A model generated the notes under the pieces. It did no database searches, was not told the origin of the DNA, and worked only from the letters and a program-made list of their open reading frames with translations. Made by a program: the position numbers and the translations under genes. Positions 1-8,318 of a stretch of DNA of 64,000 nt are shown here, piece after piece. This DNA is from Amycolatopsis alba DSM 44262 (GTDB lineage: Bacteria > Actinomycetota > Actinomycetes > Mycobacteriales > Pseudonocardiaceae), in NCBI RefSeq assembly GCF_000384215.1, contig NZ_KB913032.1, forward strand, positions 5,385,602-5,449,601, in the 5' to 3' direction. Position 1 is the stretch's first letter. The number at the start of each line of letters is the position of its first letter.

Positions 1-35
1 GGCAAGGGGACGACCAGCAATGGTGGGACTGGTAC

Positions 36-935
36 ATGACCCTGGCGTCCCGGCCGTCGTCCGAGCCCGCTGAAGTGCCTCTCGGCCCGGAACCGTCCCA
101 CGAAATCGAGGCGCCCGAATACGAGGTGCACGCCAGTCTCGCCGAGCCGTACGAGCTGACCGAGGAAGACCTCTCGTTTTTCCGCCGCAACGGCTATGTG
201 AGGCTGCGGAACATGCTGTCGCCGTCGGTGATCGCGACGCTTTCCCGGCGGGTGGACGAACTGTTGGACGCGGCGCACGGATCCGGCAACGACGGCCGTT
301 TCCTGGCCTTGGAGCAGGTCTGGCTGACCGATCCCCTGGTGCGCGGAGTGACCTTGTCCCGCCGATTCGGCGACGTCGCCGCACGGCTGCTGGATGTCGA
401 GTCCGTTCGGCTTTATCACGACAACATTCTCTCGAAAGAGTCCGGCTGCGGGCGTACGCCCTGGCATCGCGACGACCACCATTATCCGCTGGATTCCCCC
501 GCGGTCTGCACGTCGTGGTTACCGCTGCAGCGGATCCCCGTCGCCATGGGCACCTTGACCTGTCTTTCGCGCACGTCGGTTTCCGACTCGCTGCTGCGGA
601 TTCCCCTGTCCGTGGAGAACAGCTCGTACGACCGCGAGGTGGAGGACGAACTGCGGAAAGACGGCGTGATCCCGGACTCGAGCCCGTTCGAAGCGGGTGA
701 GGTGTCCTTCCACGCCGCGGACTGCTTTCACACCGCGGGCCCCAACCGGACCGGCTTTCCGCGCCGCGTCCTGTCGTCCACCTATTACGCGAATGGGGCC
801 AACGTCATCGAGAACCCCACGGTGCTGAGCGGCGCTTGGCAGGATTTCCTGCCGGGTGTCGCGCCGGGCAGCCCGGCCGTCTCCGAACTGAACCCGCTGG
901 TCGGCTCGGCGGCTTACTCGTCGTCCGCGCGCTGA
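36..935 (+). CDS. PhyH-family Fe(II)/2-oxoglutarate dioxygenase
   Basis: Protein of 299 aa resembling the phytanoyl-CoA dioxygenase family, non-heme iron oxygenases that hydroxylate small substrates using 2-oxoglutarate. The iron triad is visible: the H-x-D pair in WHRDDHHYP (H144, D146) and a distal His in FHTAGPNRT (H232), with R238 six residues later as the likely 2-oxoglutarate ligand. The first ~40 residues are Pro/Glu-rich and look like a disordered leader, so a later start is possible. The next gene, an EamA transporter, starts 12 bases downstream, so the two are probably cotranscribed and may make and export one compound. The substrate cannot be read from sequence. It is about 19 kb from the polyketide genes and I see no link to them. 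Confidence 0.8.
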   Translation: MTLASRPSSEPAEVPLGPEPSHEIEAPEYEVHASLAEPYELTEEDLSFFRRNGYVRLRNMLSPSVIATLSRRVDELLDAAHGSGNDGRFLALEQVWLTDPLVRGVTLSRRFGDVAARLLDVESVRLYHDNILSKESGCGRTPWHRDDHHYPLDSPAVCTSWLPLQRIPVAMGTLTCLSRTSVSDSLLRIPLSVENSSYDREVEDELRKDGVIPDSSPFEAGEVSFHAADCFHTAGPNRTGFPRRVLSSTYYANGANVIENPTVLSGAWQDFLPGVAPGSPAVSELNPLVGSAAYSSSAR

Positions 936-947
936 CGGCCGCTCGAC

Positions 948-1871
948 ATGGCAAGCGCGGCAAGAATCGGGCTGCTCGCCCTGCTCTGGGGATCGACCTT
1001 CCTGTGGATCAAGATCTCGCTGAGAGGGTTCACCGCCATCCAGGTCACCTTCCTGCGGATGGTCATCGGTGCCGCCTTCCTGCTGGCGGTGATCTGGCTT
1101 CTCCGTCGGCGGCGGGCGTCGTCGGGTGCCTTGCCGTGGAGACACATCCTGGTGTCCGCCGCCCTCGCGAACGCGATTCCGTACCTGCTGTTCACCCTGG
1201 CGGAGAAGGAGATCAGCTCGTCGTCGGCGGGGGTCATCAACGCCACCACCCCGATGTGGACGTTCCTGGCCGCGTGGGCCTTCACCCGCGGCCGTCGCGA
1301 CCACGACGTGCGGCAGCTACCGGGTCTGGTGCTCGGCTTCCTGGGCTGCGTGCTCATCTTCAGCCCCTGGGAGAAGGACTCCGGGATGATGACCTGGGGC
1401 GGCCTCGAATGCCTCGTCGGATCCTTGTTCCTCGGGGTCAGCTACGTCTACATGTCCCGCTTCCTGGCGGGCAGGGGGATCTCCCCGCTGGTCCTCTCGG
1501 CGGGGCAGCTCTCGGCCGCCGGTGCCCTGCTCGCCCCCGCGCTCGCCGTCGAAGGGGCGCCGATTCTCGAGCTGCGAGCCGACGCCCTGGTCGCCTTGGC
1601 GATCCTCGGCTTCTTCGGCACCGGGGCGGCGTACATCCTCAACTACCGCATCATCACCGACGACGGCACCGTGAGAGCGTCGACGGTGACGTACCTGCTC
1701 CCGGTCGTCTCCATCGTTCTCGGTGCGACAGTGCTCGGCGAGCGGCCCACCCCGACGATGCTCATCGGCGTCGTGGCCGTTCTCGCCGGCGTGGCCCTGA
1801 CCCGGCTCAAGAACCGGGACAACGACCCCGGCGGCCCACGTTCACTCGTCCGAGTCAGCGGACCCTCGTGA
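948..1871 (+). CDS. EamA/DMT-family transporter
   Basis: Integral membrane protein of 307 aa in the drug/metabolite transporter superfamily. It has the duplicated EamA architecture, with about ten hydrophobic segments in two five-helix halves (roughly residues 1-145 and 160-285). The N-terminal motif LLALLWGSTFLWIKISL is typical of the first EamA helix. Such proteins usually export metabolites or amino acids. It follows the PhyH dioxygenase by 12 bases and probably shares its transcript. The C-terminal tail is short, basic and cytoplasmic-looking. Substrate unknown. Confidence 0.85.
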   Translation: MASAARIGLLALLWGSTFLWIKISLRGFTAIQVTFLRMVIGAAFLLAVIWLLRRRRASSGALPWRHILVSAALANAIPYLLFTLAEKEISSSSAGVINATTPMWTFLAAWAFTRGRRDHDVRQLPGLVLGFLGCVLIFSPWEKDSGMMTWGGLECLVGSLFLGVSYVYMSRFLAGRGISPLVLSAGQLSAAGALLAPALAVEGAPILELRADALVALAILGFFGTGAAYILNYRIITDDGTVRASTVTYLLPVVSIVLGATVLGERPTPTMLIGVVAVLAGVALTRLKNRDNDPGGPRSLVRVSGPS

Positions 1872-2215
1872 CCCCTGCACCGGCGCTGTCCGGCGGTGTG
1901 CGGGGTTGTGAAAGCCACTTTCGCAACCTTCAACGTTGCGAAAGTGGCTTTCGCAACGTCCGCGGAGGCGGGAAGCGGGACCCGGCGGCCGTGGAGCGTC
2001 GCCGGTGACGCGGATGCCGAAGCGGTAAGATCCTCCCTCCGTCGGGAACCGATCCCCGGCCGGGTGCGTCGATCTACACGAACGGCGTCACCGCGTTTCG
2101 GGAAACGACACGCACGGGTGAGTGAGAGCTCATAAGGTGCGCGGTACAGCAGTGTGGGTCAGGCAGTGTGGGGCAGCAAGCACGGGCGCGGGCGCCGGGA
2201 CTGGAGGGATCATCA
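1872..2215. other. Intergenic stretch with one hairpin
   Basis: No convincing gene. It contains the strong inverted repeat at 1905-1957 near its left end; the rest is the upstream region of the WXG-like gene starting at 2216. Short open frames crossing the hairpin encode repeat sequence only and have no ribosome site. Confidence 0.6.
1905..1957. repeat. 23-base inverted repeat, 7-base loop
   Basis: Arms 1905-1927 and 1935-1957 are complementary at 22 of 23 positions (one G/A difference) around a 7-base loop. The arm carries GAAAGTGGC, or its complement GCCACTTTC. It lies 34 bases after the EamA stop codon and could terminate that transcript, although no T-run follows. It may instead be a dispersed palindromic repeat. 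Confidence 0.7.
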
Positions 2216-2527
2216 ATGACTCGCCGATTCGATCCGGAGCAGATCGCGGCGTTGGCCAAGAAGGTCGGCGGGCTGAAGGACGGCTTCAGCAAGACGGGCA
2301 AGGAACTGGGTGACGGCGATCCCGGCGGCGCGTTCGGCGACCTGAGCAACGCGGCCAGCACGGGCAAGACGATGAAGGGGTTCCACCAGGGCGTCAACGC
2401 GCACCTGTCGGCCGCCTCGAAGCTCGTCGACGCCGCGTCCATCGCGCTGGCCAACGCCGCCGAGCGAATGCGGAACGACGAAGCCGCGGGTGTGCACACC
2501 CTCCGCGGCAACCGCGAGCGGGATTGA
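2216..2527 (+). CDS. Small helical WXG100-like protein
   Basis: A 103-aa protein, charged, alpha-helical and without a signal peptide. The start at 2216 is chosen because GGAGGG lies 7 bases upstream; an upstream GTG at 2168 has no such site. Size, helical content, and position before a gene with a helical N-terminus and a peptidase domain suggest a substrate or partner of ESX/type VII secretion, but the Trp-x-Gly motif itself is absent. First gene of a likely three-gene operon (2216-4248). Function not established. Confidence 0.65.
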   Translation: MTRRFDPEQIAALAKKVGGLKDGFSKTGKELGDGDPGGAFGDLSNAASTGKTMKGFHQGVNAHLSAASKLVDAASIALANAAERMRNDEAAGVHTLRGNRERD

Positions 2528-2561
2528 TCGGACCGAAGACGGGAACCAGGGGGATTTACCG

Positions 2562-3770
2562 ATGACCACCGCGGAGCGGAATCCGGGCACGCTCGACGAC
2601 CCGTCGCACGACCGTCCGAAGTCGCTGGACGCCATCGACAAGCACGCCCAGCAGACGCAGAAGCTGAACTCGGGTGCCGTCAACGACCAGGCCAGGAAGG
2701 TCGGCGGAGCCGCCACCAGCGCCAATGACCTCGGGGACGACCTCAAGGCCTTCCGCGAAGACGTACTGCGCCACTGGGAGGGCAAGGACGCCGACGCCGT
2801 CGCCGACCACCTCGAGAAGCTCGGCAAGGCCAGCTACAAGGTCAGCGACAAGGCCGAGGCGGCCAAGAACATCCTCCAGCGCGTGTCCGAGATCCTGGAC
2901 GACGTCAAGAAGAAGGTCGCGCAGCTCGCCCAGGAGGCCAACGACAAGGACGCGGACAACCGCGCGCTGATCGACTCGGCCCGCCGCCGGAAGAACAGCT
3001 CCAAGGACGACAACGAGATCGCCATCGCCGCCTCCGACATCGAGCGGCTCCGGCAGCTCAACGAGAAGGACTCGAACGGCAAGAAGGACGAGATCGAGAA
3101 GGCGCTCGACGACGCCGAGAAGCAGATCGACGACCTTCTCAAGCCGCTCGGCCTGGAGATCGAGAACGGCTTCCTGGAGCTGGTGCCCGCGGACACCGGC
3201 CAGACCACCGCGTCGAGCGTCCACGCCACCCCGGTCAACCACGTGCCCAGCCACGGCGGCGGGGACGGTGGTGGCGGCGGTGGAGGCCATGGTGGCGGTG
3301 GTGGTGGCGGTGGCGTCGCCGGGGTCCAGGGCGACGGGCGGCCGGCCAAGCCGATCGACGCCCGTGGCGACAACCCGGCCAAGATCGCCGAGAAGTTCCT
3401 CGGCCGCAACGCCGGTGACCTCAAGGGCAGCGGTGAACTGCCCGCCATGCAGTCGTGGGTGCCCAACAACGTCAACTGCGCGAACTTCGTCTCCGGCTGC
3501 CTGGAGGCGTCCGGCCTGATCGACAAGGGCCAGGCGAGCGCCTCGGTCGCGGGGCTGACGGCCAACCTCGAGGCCGACGGCTGGCGGTCGGTACCGCTCT
3601 CCGAGGCGAAACCCGGCGACGTGGTGATCTCGAACAACGGCGGGCACGTCGTGTTGTACGCGGGTGACGGTCAGTTCATCGGCTCCAACAACATCAACCC
3701 CGACGGTTCGCAGAAGATCAGCATGGGCGGCGGTGGCGGCCTCGTGAAGATCCTCACCCCGCCGACCTGA
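2562..3770 (+). CDS. WXG-like/NlpC-P60 secreted cell-wall peptidase
   Basis: Protein of 402 aa starting at the ATG preceded by AGGGGGA. Residues 1-210 are helical with heptad-like charge patterns and contain a W-E-G turn (W72-G74), as in WXG100 type VII secretion substrates. Residues 231-252 are a Gly/His linker. Residues ~265-402 look like an NlpC/P60 or CHAP-type cysteine peptidase, with the nucleophile in VNCANFVSG (C306) and the catalytic His in NGGHVVLYAG (H362). There is no classical signal peptide, which fits export by a type VII system. Likely role: a secreted peptidoglycan hydrolase or an interbacterial effector. The next gene could encode its chaperone or immunity partner, which I cannot prove. 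Confidence 0.75.
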   Translation: MTTAERNPGTLDDPSHDRPKSLDAIDKHAQQTQKLNSGAVNDQARKVGGAATSANDLGDDLKAFREDVLRHWEGKDADAVADHLEKLGKASYKVSDKAEAAKNILQRVSEILDDVKKKVAQLAQEANDKDADNRALIDSARRRKNSSKDDNEIAIAASDIERLRQLNEKDSNGKKDEIEKALDDAEKQIDDLLKPLGLEIENGFLELVPADTGQTTASSVHATPVNHVPSHGGGDGGGGGGGHGGGGGGGGVAGVQGDGRPAKPIDARGDNPAKIAEKFLGRNAGDLKGSGELPAMQSWVPNNVNCANFVSGCLEASGLIDKGQASASVAGLTANLEADGWRSVPLSEAKPGDVVISNNGGHVVLYAGDGQFIGSNNINPDGSQKISMGGGGGLVKILTPPT

Positions 3771-3846
3771 TCCGACAGAACGCCATAGCAGCACCGGGCA
3801 AGCCGACGCGGCCGTCGTCGCTGCCCCGCCAGTGGGAGGTAGCCAG

Positions 3847-4248
3847 ATGTACACCCGATCGTCCCCGGAGGCGCTGAACCCCGGCGACCCGGTCCGGGAA
3901 GCGGTGCTCCAGGCCGCCACCGCCCGGCTCGACGAGGAGTTCGGCGATCAGGTCCGGGTGGCCGTGGAGCAGCTCGACCGGCTCGGCCCCTGGGTGTTCC
4001 TCCAGGGGACCATGCGCGGCGTCGAAGCCGGACGGCCGTACTACGCCGGAACCATCTACGAGAACAAGCGAGCCGATGGCGTCATGTCCGACGTCTACGT
4101 CGCCCTGCTCAAGAAGACCAGCGAGACGAGCGTCGACAACGACGCCCGGTCCTGGCGTCTGGCCAACTACGCCATCGGCCCGACCGACGTCGCGTGGCTG
4201 ACCTGGGCGGACGAGCACGAAGCACCGCACTCGCTGTTCGGATTCTGA
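3847..4248 (+). CDS. Hypothetical protein, partner of NlpC/P60 gene
   Basis: A soluble 133-aa protein I do not recognise. The ATG at 3847 is preferred because GGGAGG ends 7 bases upstream; the in-frame GTG at 3832 would overlap that site. The N-terminal half is helical (an EAVLQAATARLDEEFGDQV-like segment), followed by beta-rich sequence around YYAGTIYENK. It starts 76 bases after the NlpC/P60 gene and a strong terminator follows its stop, so it is the last gene of the operon. By position it could be an immunity protein, a secretion chaperone or a regulator of the peptidase. Confidence 0.6.
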   Translation: MYTRSSPEALNPGDPVREAVLQAATARLDEEFGDQVRVAVEQLDRLGPWVFLQGTMRGVEAGRPYYAGTIYENKRADGVMSDVYVALLKKTSETSVDNDARSWRLANYAIGPTDVAWLTWADEHEAPHSLFGF

Positions 4249-4260
4249 GCCGAGTACCGG

Positions 4261-4303
4261 AAGGCCCCCTTCCCCGCGCCAGGCGTGGGGAAGGGGGCCT
4301 TTC
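4261..4303. terminator. Bidirectional terminator hairpin
   Basis: Arms AAGGCCCCCTTCCCC and GGGGAAGGGGGCCTT enclose a short GC-rich loop. A-rich sequence on the left and TTTCTTC on the right make it usable from both sides. It sits between the end of the 3847-4248 gene and the leftward lipoprotein gene ending at 4324, so it probably serves both. Confidence 0.85.
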
Positions 4304-4323
4304 TTCGCGGTGTGCCCGCCGGA

Positions 4324-5181
4324 TCAGGGGCGGTAGATCTCCTTGACCACGGAGATCTGGTCGTCGCCGTTCACGGTGATCTGCGCGAGCACCGGGTTGC
4401 CGTCCTTCAGCTGCTGGAGCAGCTGGTCCTGGCCGCACGGCCGGTTGCCGAGGCCCTGGTCGTCGATGGTGACCGAATCGCTCGGGCATACGGTGGCCGC
4501 GCTGAACACCTTGCCGCCCTTCTGCAGCGGAAGCCGGTAGGTCTGCTCGCCCTCGCCGTGGCCGGTCAGCTGGAAGCGGACCATCCGCGCGCCGGCGTCG
4601 TACCCGGTGAACTGCACCGCCTGGGTGGAGTTCGGGAACTTGCGGGCCTGCGGCGAGGGCGCCTTGCCGGTGCCGCCCGCGGGCCTGGTCTCCAGCTGCA
4701 GGGAGTCGTTGGGCACGCCGCAGACCACCGCGCCCTTGCTGCCCGCGTCATCCGCCTGGCGGGCGCAGGTCCACCGCCCCTGGACATCGAGCACGCGCTC
4801 GCCAGGGCCTTCGGCCTGCGGCAGCTTCTTGTAGTACTCGGCGATCACGTTGAACGCCTCGGTGCAGCCCGGCGTGGTGCCGTCGGTGGCGGCCACCGCG
4901 ATCAGGTCCATCTTCTGCCGCCCCGGCGCGCCGACCTGGCCGCCGTTCTTGCTGCAGTTGACGTCACCGTTCGACGTGGTGCCGCCGGTCCCGCCGGCCG
5001 CCGCCCCCTGGCCGCCGCTGTCCGCTCCCTGGCCTCCGGTGGCCGCCGTCTCCGCCGCGTTCCGCACCGGAGAACCATTTCCTGCGACACCGTTTCCGCT
5101 GCACGCGGAAAGGAGTGCGGTGGCGGCGATCGCCCCGCCGACCATGGCCATTTTGATTGTCTTCTTCGCGGTGAATTTCAT
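4324..5181 (-). CDS. Secreted lipoprotein of unknown function
   Basis: A 285-aa protein with a clear lipoprotein signal peptide: basic start, hydrophobic core and lipobox LLSAC with lipidated Cys27. A Gly/Ala/Thr-rich linker follows to about residue 75, then a folded domain with several Cys residues that may form disulfides outside the membrane. The ATG at 5181 is chosen because AGAGGGG lies just upstream and the signal peptide begins there; an upstream extension adds only low-complexity sequence. I do not recognise the domain. It ends at the shared hairpin 4261-4303. Confidence 0.8.
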   Translation of the reverse strand: MKFTAKKTIKMAMVGGAIAATALLSACSGNGVAGNGSPVRNAAETAATGGQGADSGGQGAAAGGTGGTTSNGDVNCSKNGGQVGAPGRQKMDLIAVAATDGTTPGCTEAFNVIAEYYKKLPQAEGPGERVLDVQGRWTCARQADDAGSKGAVVCGVPNDSLQLETRPAGGTGKAPSPQARKFPNSTQAVQFTGYDAGARMVRFQLTGHGEGEQTYRLPLQKGGKVFSAATVCPSDSVTIDDQGLGNRPCGQDQLLQQLKDGNPVLAQITVNGDDQISVVKEIYRP

Positions 5182-5394
5182 TTCTGCGCCCCTCTCGCGT
5201 CTTTTGTCGAAGCTTTGTCCAGAAGACGTGAGAACCGGAATCGGGTTGCTCCGGGGAGCGGGTGCGGCGCAGGGTTGCCCGAAGGTCCGAACCCTCCTGC
5301 CTTCACGGGCAGGACCGCCTTTTGCTGGGCAACCTCCCGGCACGGGTGCGACGATTGGTCTGTTATGTCCGGCTTTGCCGCCGTGAGGCGGTGC

Positions 5395-5428
5395 GGTGCG
5401 CCGGTCGGGCCTGCCCGGCCGGCGCACC
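5395..5428 (-). terminator. Terminator after cutinase-like gene
   Basis: Inverted repeat GGTGCGCCGG / CCGGCGCACC with a GC-rich loop, 6 bases after the stop codon of the leftward cutinase-like gene. No clear T-run follows. Confidence 0.55.
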
Positions 5429-5433
5429 GTCGC

Positions 5434-6174
5434 CTACGGAATGACGCGGTTGCGCAGGTTATTCGGGTACGGGCCTTCGCCGTGGATGTTCAGCTCGGTG
5501 CCCACCTCGAAACTGTAATAAGGATGCGAGCTGAAATAGCTGTCCAGATTGGTGCCGCCGAAGCAGATCAAATCCGCTCCACCACCCGAATTGGGGCCGT
5601 TGCACAGGCTCAGCGTCGGGTAACGGAACGAGTCCAGCGGCCGGAAACCGGCGCCACCGGGGCCGGGGACGGGCAGGTGCCCGATCAGCCCGCCGGGGTC
5701 ACCCGGCCAGTTCGACTCGCCGGGCTGCCGCCGCCCGTCGGCGAACAGCACCCCCTGCATGTTCCGGCCGGGCGGCTCGGTCTCCAGCACGGTGCCCGCG
5801 ACGAGGGCGCCGAGGCTGAACCCGACGATGTACACCTTGGTGTCGAGGTCGCAGCCGTAGGTGACGTAGAGGTTGTAGAGCGCGGTCCTGAGGTTGGCGA
5901 CGCCGGCGTCGACGTCGGTGTAGAGATTGATGTCCGCTTCGCTGTTCGGGTACGGGATGCGCACCGGGTTGGCGCCACCCGGCGCGAGCGCCGGGTCCAG
6001 GAGCTTCTGGGCCCCGCCGTCCCGATAGCCCGGCACGACGAACATGACCGGCCCGCACGCGCCGTCCGGTCGGGCTGCCGCCGCCTGCGCCGCACCCTGG
6101 CCGGCGAGCGCACCGGTCAGGGTCAGGACGGACAGGACGGCGGTCGCGAGCAGGCGCGCTCTGGCTTTTCTCAT
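5434..6174 (-). CDS. Secreted cutinase/PE-PPE-like alpha/beta hydrolase
   Basis: Protein of 246 aa with a Sec signal peptide (about residues 1-31, ending near AQA). The mature part begins with an alpha/beta hydrolase strand (GPVMFVVPGY) and carries the nucleophile elbow VGFSLG (S120). The disulfide-prone Cys residues and the size match cutinase or PE-PPE-domain serine esterases of mycolic-acid-type actinomycetes. A likely catalytic His lies in the C-terminal third (SSHPYY or NIHGEG). The start at 6174 has GGGGAG upstream and begins the signal peptide. Probable role: extracellular lipid, ester or wall hydrolysis. Substrate unknown. Confidence 0.78.
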   Translation of the reverse strand: MRKARARLLATAVLSVLTLTGALAGQGAAQAAAARPDGACGPVMFVVPGYRDGGAQKLLDPALAPGGANPVRIPYPNSEADINLYTDVDAGVANLRTALYNLYVTYGCDLDTKVYIVGFSLGALVAGTVLETEPPGRNMQGVLFADGRRQPGESNWPGDPGGLIGHLPVPGPGGAGFRPLDSFRYPTLSLCNGPNSGGGADLICFGGTNLDSYFSSHPYYSFEVGTELNIHGEGPYPNNLRNRVIP

Positions 6175-6256
6175 CGGTTTCTCCCCGCTGTTGATTTCCC
6201 CGCCGAACGCTAATGAGCGAAGATGAAATACCGATGAAACCGTCGTGGGGGAAAAG

Positions 6257-6739
6257 TCAGAACGCGGCTTGCCGCGCACGCCCCCGTGGCCGGGAGCGGT
6301 TTCCGGAGCGGAACGCGACGACCCCGGCGGCCAGCGATCCGGATTCCGCGAGCCGCGTCACCCGTTCGGGTAGATAGTGGTCGTCCGTGACGAGGTCGTG
6401 TCCGACCAGCAGCAGCCCGGCCCGTTGGGTGACAGCGAGTTGCTGCCACCGCTGAGGAAGGTCGACGCCGACGTGGCTGACCAGCGGGCGGACGTGTGGC
6501 CAATGGACGCTGAGGCGTGCGTGGCCGGAATCCTCGAAGGTCACTTCGATCCGCCACCCCGGAACGAGCGCCAGGGGTACACGCCGGATATCGGTGGTCA
6601 GCGGCAATCCGCGGGACTGGGTCACGTCCAGCAAAGCGTCGGGTCCGTGTGCCGAATGGCCGTCCATCAGCAGTGCCGCGAATTCGCGTTCGCCGAATGT
6701 CCAGACGATACCTTGGAAACGGATCTGGGTCCCGTTCAT
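6257..6739 (-). CDS. Hypothetical protein downstream of sigma-GAF gene
   Basis: A soluble 160-aa protein I do not recognise. The start at 6739 is preceded by a G-run ribosome site. The body is beta-rich with several hydrophobic and His residues (SVHWPHVRPLVSHVGVDLP), and the C-terminus is Arg-rich. The sigma-factor/GAF gene is next upstream on the same strand, with a gap of about 140 bases. No signal peptide or membrane segment. Confidence 0.55.
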   Translation of the reverse strand: MNGTQIRFQGIVWTFGEREFAALLMDGHSAHGPDALLDVTQSRGLPLTTDIRRVPLALVPGWRIEVTFEDSGHARLSVHWPHVRPLVSHVGVDLPQRWQQLAVTQRAGLLLVGHDLVTDDHYLPERVTRLAESGSLAAGVVAFRSGNRSRPRGRARQAAF

Positions 6740-6878
6740 CGACAAACCCCCCCCGTGTTTCGAAGGAATGCGTTCGTGCCGGGCACGGTCGGCCCAACGT
6801 AGGCCCGGAACGCCGCACTTCACGGGCGCCGGAGGAAAGATCACCTCAAGCGACCAACCGGCCGTGCGCACTCCCTGC

Positions 6879-8009
6879 TCAGTTCGGCGGTGTCCATAAC
6901 TGTCGGTGAAGACGCTGGGCCATCGTGTTGAGCTGGTGCTGGACCGCGCGGGGGAGGGTGGCGAGGGAGTCGGCGGTGGCCGTCAGATTGAGGGTGATGT
7001 GCCCGCCGTGCGGGACGCGGATCGGGATCGCCGTACAGCACAGGCCGTGCTGGTCGGGAAAGGTGTGTTCCCACCGGTTCACCGTGACCTGCCCGCCGAC
7101 GATCGGGGCGAGCCCGGCGGCGTTGACCCCGGCCCGATCGAGATTCCAGCAGGCTCCTTCGAGATAGCCGAGCCGGTCGGCGGCGGCCAGTGCGCTCCGG
7201 TGCCCACCGCGATGCAGCACGATGTCGTCGGCGTCGAGGACGACGGCGAGCAATTCGTTGCGCGCGGCCAGGTCGGTCAACGCCGCCAGGGCGGGGAGGG
7301 GGGAATTCCGGCGGCGCTGACGCAGTTCGTCCGCGTCGACAAGGACGGCCTCGGTGCCGCGCTCGGGGTTCAGGCCGCGTTCTCGGGCGAGCCGCCAGGC
7401 GTCGAGGATGACCGGCCGCGGGGCGAGGAGGTTCGCGTGCCCGCGATGGAAGTCCTCGTGGACGCGTTCCCCGGCGCGCAGCCATCGCCGGTGTTCGTGG
7501 CCGTCCCCGACGAGGAAGGGTTCCAGGGTGCGGCGGGCGTTCTGCCGATGACGGCGAAGGGTGTCCTGGCTGATTCCCAGCGCGTCGGCGACGTCCTTGA
7601 CGTCCCATCCCGCCTGACGGCGCAGGCAGAGCCAGGCCAGGATCTCCCGCTGCCGTCGCGGGGAAATGGCCAGGGCCTGTCGTACGCTTTCCGGCTCACG
7701 GGCTCGGTGGTAACTGTCGGCGGCGGAATCGCGCCCTGGCTGAAGCAGGTTGCGGACCCATCGCGTTTCCCGTGCCAGCCGGGCGGCTCGTCTCTTTCGA
7801 GTGGTGTCCAGTTCGTGTTTGACGGCGGTGCGCAGATAGCAGTACTTCTTCTCGACCGCGGTCCACCGCTCCCATGAGCGCAGGACGCAGAAGGCCACCG
7901 CACTGGCGGCGTCCTCGGCGTCGGCGTGGCGGGCTCCGGCCGCCAGGCCCATGCCGATCATTTTCGGATACCAGAGCTCGAAGAATTCCGTCCGCTCAGC
8001 GTCTTTCAT
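6879..8009 (-). CDS. Sigma-70-like factor fused to GAF sensor domain
   Basis: A 376-aa protein. Residues ~9-80 resemble ECF sigma region 2 and ~118-165 region 4, with a helix-turn-helix in DVADALGISQDTLRRHRQNA. Residues ~195-350 resemble the GAF-type sensor found in AcoR-like activators: an RGLNPE entry motif, ACWNLDRAGVNAAG and VNRWEHTFPDQ-like core, and TAIPIRVPHGG end. The start at 8009 is favoured by GGGGGCG upstream; an ATG at 8030 has no such site. A ligand or signal bound by GAF could control promoter recognition directly, without an anti-sigma factor. Targets unknown. Confidence 0.7.
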   Translation of the reverse strand: MKDAERTEFFELWYPKMIGMGLAAGARHADAEDAASAVAFCVLRSWERWTAVEKKYCYLRTAVKHELDTTRKRRAARLARETRWVRNLLQPGRDSAADSYHRAREPESVRQALAISPRRQREILAWLCLRRQAGWDVKDVADALGISQDTLRRHRQNARRTLEPFLVGDGHEHRRWLRAGERVHEDFHRGHANLLAPRPVILDAWRLARERGLNPERGTEAVLVDADELRQRRRNSPLPALAALTDLAARNELLAVVLDADDIVLHRGGHRSALAAADRLGYLEGACWNLDRAGVNAAGLAPIVGGQVTVNRWEHTFPDQHGLCCTAIPIRVPHGGHITLNLTATADSLATLPRAVQHQLNTMAQRLHRQLWTPPN

Positions 8010-8318
8010 GGTCGCCCCCGTCACGGACATCGTGCCGCGCGGGCAGGGTACCGGTCCGCCTCCTTCGAAGGAATTCGCGAAGGTCGAGTGCTGTCCGCAG
8101 TAGCGTCACGGCCAAGCCGCACGACTGCAGAATGGTTGCAAGCATGGTTTTCTCTCCGGCAAGCCGACGACATCGTCGTACTGGGAGAGGAAGCCGGGTC
8201 CATCGGCGTGCACCGGGTCACTCCATGGCGGCCGCGAAGACCGCACGGGTGATTCCACGCAGACGGAGAGTGTGTCCGGGCCCGCCGCGCGTACCCGAAC
8301 GCGCGGCGAGCGGTTCGG
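8010..8318. other. Intergenic stretch between sigma-GAF and MFS genes
   Basis: About 309 bases without a convincing gene. It contains the upstream region of the sigma-GAF gene and, at its right end, the probable terminator hairpin of the efflux gene. Confidence 0.55.
8285..8306 (-). terminator. Hairpin after DHA2 efflux gene
   Basis: Perfect 8-base stem CCGCGCGT / ACGCGCGG with a 6-base loop, 12 bases beyond the stop codon of the leftward MFS gene. No T-run, so termination is likely but not certain. Confidence 0.5.
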
